Shown: positions 60,686-64,000 of the stretch, one piece after another
Position numbering within the stretch: the stretch's first letter is position 1
How the letters are laid out: each line of letters opens with the position of its first letter
NCBI RefSeq assembly: GCF_014042355.1
Contig: NZ_JACEZU010000003.1
Location: forward strand, 372,001-436,000
DNA: 64,000 nucleotides
Direction: 5' to 3'
DNA from: Rugamonas apoptosis
GTDB lineage: Bacteria > Pseudomonadota > Gammaproteobacteria > Burkholderiales > Burkholderiaceae_D
Notes under the pieces: generated by a model
The model's database searches: none
The model's input: the letters and a program-made list of their open reading frames with translations, nothing else
What the model was told of the DNA's origin: nothing
Program-made: the position numbers and the translations under genes

Positions 60686-63600
60686 ATGGATTCCATCTTC
60701 GATTTGCTCGAACACTGGACCTGCCTGCAGCCTGACAAGGTCCTGTTCGAATTTCGCGACCGCCTGGGGCAAACCAGCGCCCGCCACACCTACCGCACTT
60801 TTCATGCGCGCACGCTGGCGCTGGCCGCGCGCCTGATGGCCACACCCGGACTGGCGCCGGGCGCGCGCGTGCTGCTGGCCCATCCAGCGGGACTGGAAGG
60901 CGTGGCGGCGTTGCTCGCCTGCGCGCGCGCCGGCATGATCGGCGTGCCGGTGGCCTTGCCGCGTACCGCCGGCGACACGGCCATGCGCCGCTTGCGCGCC
61001 ATCGGCGAGAACTGTGGCGCGGCGGCCTTGCTGACGGATGATGCGCACGCGGCGCGGCTGGCGCAGTTGTTCGCCGCGGCCGGCACGGCGCCGCCGTGGC
61101 CATTGCTGGCGCTGGCGCTGGACGACGGCGCGGCGGCCCAGGAGATGCAGGTCAGCGTGCCGCCGGCCCGCCACGAGCCGCTGCTGTTCCTGCAATACAC
61201 GTCCGGCTCCACCGGCCTGCCGCGTGGGGTCATGGTCAGCCACCAGAACGTGATCGCCAATGCGCGCGCCACGCTCGATCATGTGCCCACGGGCGTCTCA
61301 TGGCTGCCGCAGCATCACGACATGGGCCTGATCGGCTACTACCTTTTTCCCATCGTCTCGGGCGGCTGCAACTACGGTTTCGCGCCCGTCGACTTCCTGC
61401 GCCGGCCAGCACTATGGTTGCGCATGATCTCGGAAGTGGGCGCGACCTACAGCTCGTCGCCCAATTTCGGTTTCGACTACTGCCTGCGCGAGGGCAAAGT
61501 GCCGGATGCCGAATTGGATGGCGTGGACCTGTCTTGCCTGCGGGTGCTGATGAACGCCGGCGAGCCCGCGCGGCCGGACACGATACGGCGCTTCCATCAT
61601 CGCTTCGCCCGCTTCGGACTGGCCCGTGGCGCGTGCACGGTGGCCTACGGACTGGCGGAGAACACGCTGAACGTCACGCACGGTGGCTGCGGCAGCGTCG
61701 CTGTGCTGCGCGACGCACGCGCCGGCATGTCCACGCTCGCGTTGGCGAAGGCCGACGACGGCACAGGCATCGTCGAATATGCGAGTTGCGGCAAGCCGGT
61801 GGCCGGGGTGGAGGTGCGGATCTGCGCGCCGGACAGCGGCCGGCCGCTGGCGGAGCTGGAAGTAGGCGAAGTCCGTGTCGGCGGCCCGTGCGTCACCAGC
61901 GGCTATTGGAACAATGCGGTGGCCACGCGCGCGCTGCTGGGCGAAGCGGTTGACGAGAAGGGCGGCGCCAATCACGCGTGGCCCTTGCGCACGGGCGATC
62001 TGGGCTTCCTGCATCAGGGCCAACTGTATGTGTGCGGCCGTAGCAAGGACATGCTGATCATCTGCGGCGCCAACTTCTTCCCGGACGACCTGGAGCAAGC
62101 GGTGGCCGCCAGCGGCGCGGCCGTGCGGCCACGCGGCATCTGCGCGTTTCAATGCGATGACGGCGGTGTGACCGTGCTGGCCGAACCGCAGCGCACCGAA
62201 GCCTTGCCTGATCCCGCGGCGCTGGCGCTGGCCATCCGCGCCGTCTGTGGCCTGCTGCCCGATCAACTGCATGTGGTGGCGCCCGGCACGGTCGCCATGA
62301 CCACTTCGGGCAAGATCGCGCGGGCCGAGACGCGCGCGCTGTTCGAGGCTGGCAAGGCCGAAAGGCTGGCGAGTTGGCGCAACGATGCCCCCAGCCTGAC
62401 GCAGCAGGAGGAGCCCGATGCGGACCAGCGGAACTGGCGCGGCGCCGTACGGCGTGCGTTCGCCCGCCAGGGGATCGCCAGCGACGGCGTGGCGCTGGCC
62501 GACCTGGGTATTGATTCGCTGGCGCTGGCGGAAATCCAGATGGAACTGGAACAGGTGTTGCGCGGCTTCGGTTCCGGCGCGCTGGCCGAGGCACTCGACG
62601 CGCCGTTGTTGCAGCGCCTGTCGCAGCGCAGCTTGTTGTCGGCATTGGCGCCGCTCGACTACAGTCACGATGGCGGGGCCGATGCTGCCATGGCGGCGCT
62701 GGCCCAACTACGCGCTTCACTGGACGACGCCATCGCGGTCCGCATGCAGGAAGACCGCGCGCGTCCGCTGCCCGACACGGACTACCGGGCGCCGCCAACA
62801 GGAACGGCCCGGCGCGCCATCCTGTTGACGGGTGTGACGGGTTTCTTCGGACCCTTCCTGCTGGATGAACTGCTGCGCCAGGGCGACGATGAACTGGTGG
62901 TGCTGGTGCGCACCGCCGATCCGCTTGCCGCGATGGCGCGCGTAGAGGCAGCCTTGCGCCACGCGCGCCTGCTCACGCCCTCGCTGCAAGCGCAACTGCG
63001 CGCCCGCGTGCGCGCCGTGTGCGGCGATCTGGCGCAGCCGTTGTGGGGACTGGAGCTGGCACAGTGGCGGGCGTTGGCGGCCAGCGTGGGCGAGGTGTTC
63101 CACAACGGCGCCTGCGTCAACTACGTGATGACGTATGAAGCCATGCGCGCCACCAATGTCGAGGGCACGCGCACGGCCCTGCTGCTGGCCCGCGACAGCG
63201 GGGCGCGCTGTTTGCACCTGGTGTCGAGCACTTTTATCTTCGGCTGGAGCGCCAAGGGCGTGCTGCTGGAGCTGGACTGCAACGCGGGCATGGAGGCGCT
63301 GGACTTCGGTTACGCGCAAAGCAAATGGGTGGCCGAACAGCAGGCGCTGGCCGCGCGCGCCGGCGGCATGGACGTGCGCATCTACCGGCCCGCGCTGATT
63401 TCCGTCTCGACCCAAGGCGCCGGTGACGACAACGACGTGGCGTTGCGCATGCTGGCGTTCATGATACGGCACGGGATCGCCGTCGATACGCCCAACCAGC
63501 TCAGCATCGTGGCGGCGGACGTCATCGCCCACAACATCGTCGCCATCGCGCGCCAGGTGCACGCGCCGGCCACGCCGCTGCACGTGACGGCTGACCGCTA

Positions 63601-63952
63601 CTACAGCATGACGGCCCTGACGCGGGTGATAGAGCGCGACTTCGGTTACCGCTTCCGCTACTACGACATACCGCGCTTCATCGACCAGCTCAACCTGCGC
63701 TGTTCGGCCAGCGATCCCGTCTATCCGTTGCTCGATTTCTTCAACCGGTCAGCCGGCAAGATCGCCGCCATGCAGCTCAAGCGCTACAGCAGCAGCGCCT
63801 ATCGCCAGGCCCGCGATAGCCTGCCCGGCGGCCGGGCCGACCCTACGCTGGAGCAGACCGCCAGCTACTTGGTGCGCTATCTGCTGGAGCAGGGCATGAT
63901 TGCGCCGTTCAGGGCGGCGGTGGGCGCGGAGGCAGGCGCGGTGCGGGATTGA
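60686..63952 (+). CDS. Fatty acyl-AMP ligase / carrier / thioester reductase fusion
   Basis: A 1088-residue three-domain enzyme. Residues 1-560 are an adenylating domain of the fatty acyl-AMP ligase (FAAL) type: YTSGSTG (171-177), SWLPQHHDMGLIGYY and YGLAENTLN are all FAAL patterns. A carrier domain follows, with the phosphopantetheine serine S611 in LGIDSLALAE. The C-terminus is a thioester reductase with GVTGFFG (716-722) and the catalytic pair Y876-K880 in YAQSK. The order is that of carboxylic acid reductases, but with a FAAL front end. It would load a fatty acid and release it as an aldehyde or alcohol with NADPH. It needs a phosphopantetheinyl transferase from elsewhere. GGAG lies nine bases before the ATG. 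Confidence 0.9.
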   Translation: MDSIFDLLEHWTCLQPDKVLFEFRDRLGQTSARHTYRTFHARTLALAARLMATPGLAPGARVLLAHPAGLEGVAALLACARAGMIGVPVALPRTAGDTAMRRLRAIGENCGAAALLTDDAHAARLAQLFAAAGTAPPWPLLALALDDGAAAQEMQVSVPPARHEPLLFLQYTSGSTGLPRGVMVSHQNVIANARATLDHVPTGVSWLPQHHDMGLIGYYLFPIVSGGCNYGFAPVDFLRRPALWLRMISEVGATYSSSPNFGFDYCLREGKVPDAELDGVDLSCLRVLMNAGEPARPDTIRRFHHRFARFGLARGACTVAYGLAENTLNVTHGGCGSVAVLRDARAGMSTLALAKADDGTGIVEYASCGKPVAGVEVRICAPDSGRPLAELEVGEVRVGGPCVTSGYWNNAVATRALLGEAVDEKGGANHAWPLRTGDLGFLHQGQLYVCGRSKDMLIICGANFFPDDLEQAVAASGAAVRPRGICAFQCDDGGVTVLAEPQRTEALPDPAALALAIRAVCGLLPDQLHVVAPGTVAMTTSGKIARAETRALFEAGKAERLASWRNDAPSLTQQEEPDADQRNWRGAVRRAFARQGIASDGVALADLGIDSLALAEIQMELEQVLRGFGSGALAEALDAPLLQRLSQRSLLSALAPLDYSHDGGADAAMAALAQLRASLDDAIAVRMQEDRARPLPDTDYRAPPTGTARRAILLTGVTGFFGPFLLDELLRQGDDELVVLVRTADPLAAMARVEAALRHARLLTPSLQAQLRARVRAVCGDLAQPLWGLELAQWRALAASVGEVFHNGACVNYVMTYEAMRATNVEGTRTALLLARDSGARCLHLVSSTFIFGWSAKGVLLELDCNAGMEALDFGYAQSKWVAEQQALAARAGGMDVRIYRPALISVSTQGAGDDNDVALRMLAFMIRHGIAVDTPNQLSIVAADVIAHNIVAIARQVHAPATPLHVTADRYYSMTALTRVIERDFGYRFRYYDIPRFIDQLNLRCSASDPVYPLLDFFNRSAGKIAAMQLKRYSSSAYRQARDSLPGGRADPTLEQTASYLVRYLLEQGMIAPFRAAVGAEAGAVRD

Positions 63953-64000
63953 GGCGGCGCGCAACACGATCGCACAACCAGGCCGCCAGCAGGCCGGCGA
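63909..64000 (-). CDS. Possible C-terminus of a convergent gene (partial)
   Basis: On the minus strand a frame stays open from the window edge to a TGA at 63909-63911 and reads AGLLAAWLCDRVARRLNPA near the edge, then a proline/arginine-rich end. This could be the tail of a membrane protein whose gene overlaps the end of the FAAL gene by 44 bases. The evidence is only an open frame of 30 codons in GC-rich DNA, so it may be a shadow. Confidence 0.2.
   Translation of the reverse strand, partial: AGLLAAWLCDRVARRLNPAPRLPPRPPPP

Overview
The window is high-GC DNA of a free-living betaproteobacterium. A Burkholderiales member of the Oxalobacteraceae (Massilia, Duganella or Janthinobacterium type) fits best. 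This is inferred from the protocatechuate 4,5-cleavage gene order, the ChrB/ChrA pair, the MCE genes and the base composition; it was not tested by a search. About 51 protein genes fill the window. I see no rRNA, tRNA, CRISPR array, transposase or integrase.

Region A (182-20713) is one long forward-strand catabolic island. It holds a saccharopine-dehydrogenase-like oxidoreductase, an aldehyde dehydrogenase, an envelope module (DUF1329, DUF1302, RND/MMPL transporter, Ycf48-like propeller), two amidases, an APC permease, a Tat-type flavin amine oxidase, a second aldehyde dehydrogenase, a TetR regulator, a glutamine-synthetase-like ligase and a PuuB-like FAD oxidase. Together they look like uptake and degradation of a hydrophobic amide or amine, but the substrate cannot be read from the sequence. 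A MazEF/ChpB-type toxin-antitoxin pair (20831-21411) separates it from region B.

Region B (21677-31806) encodes the complete protocatechuate 4,5-cleavage pathway (galD-ligJ-ligK-dehydrogenase-ligI-ligA-ligB-ligC-aldo/keto reductase), followed by an AraC-type PobR and divergent pobA. Together these convert 4-hydroxybenzoate to protocatechuate and then to pyruvate and oxaloacetate. Region C (31843-36024) is chromate and metal related: a DMT transporter with a histidine-rich tail faces chrB-chrA, then a MerR regulator with a textbook MerR promoter drives a small membrane protein.

Region D (36035-47215) is mixed: an M19 dipeptidase-like protein with a changed metal ligand, an RhlE-type helicase, a three-gene MCE lipid-transport operon without an ATPase, an M16 protease, a 66-residue protein, a YnjE-like sulfurtransferase, a cytochrome P450 and a secreted protein. 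Region E (47235-53230) has an AraC regulator divergent from an FAD oxidase / glycerol-3-phosphate dehydrogenase / FGGY kinase operon. Region F (53243-60551) has a REC-PAS-GGEEF diguanylate cyclase, then a minus-strand group (serine/threonine dehydratase, EamA transporter, RidA, aminotransferase) divergent from a MocR regulator. The window ends with a 1088-residue FAAL-carrier-thioester reductase protein (60686-63952), a likely producer of a fatty aldehyde or alcohol.
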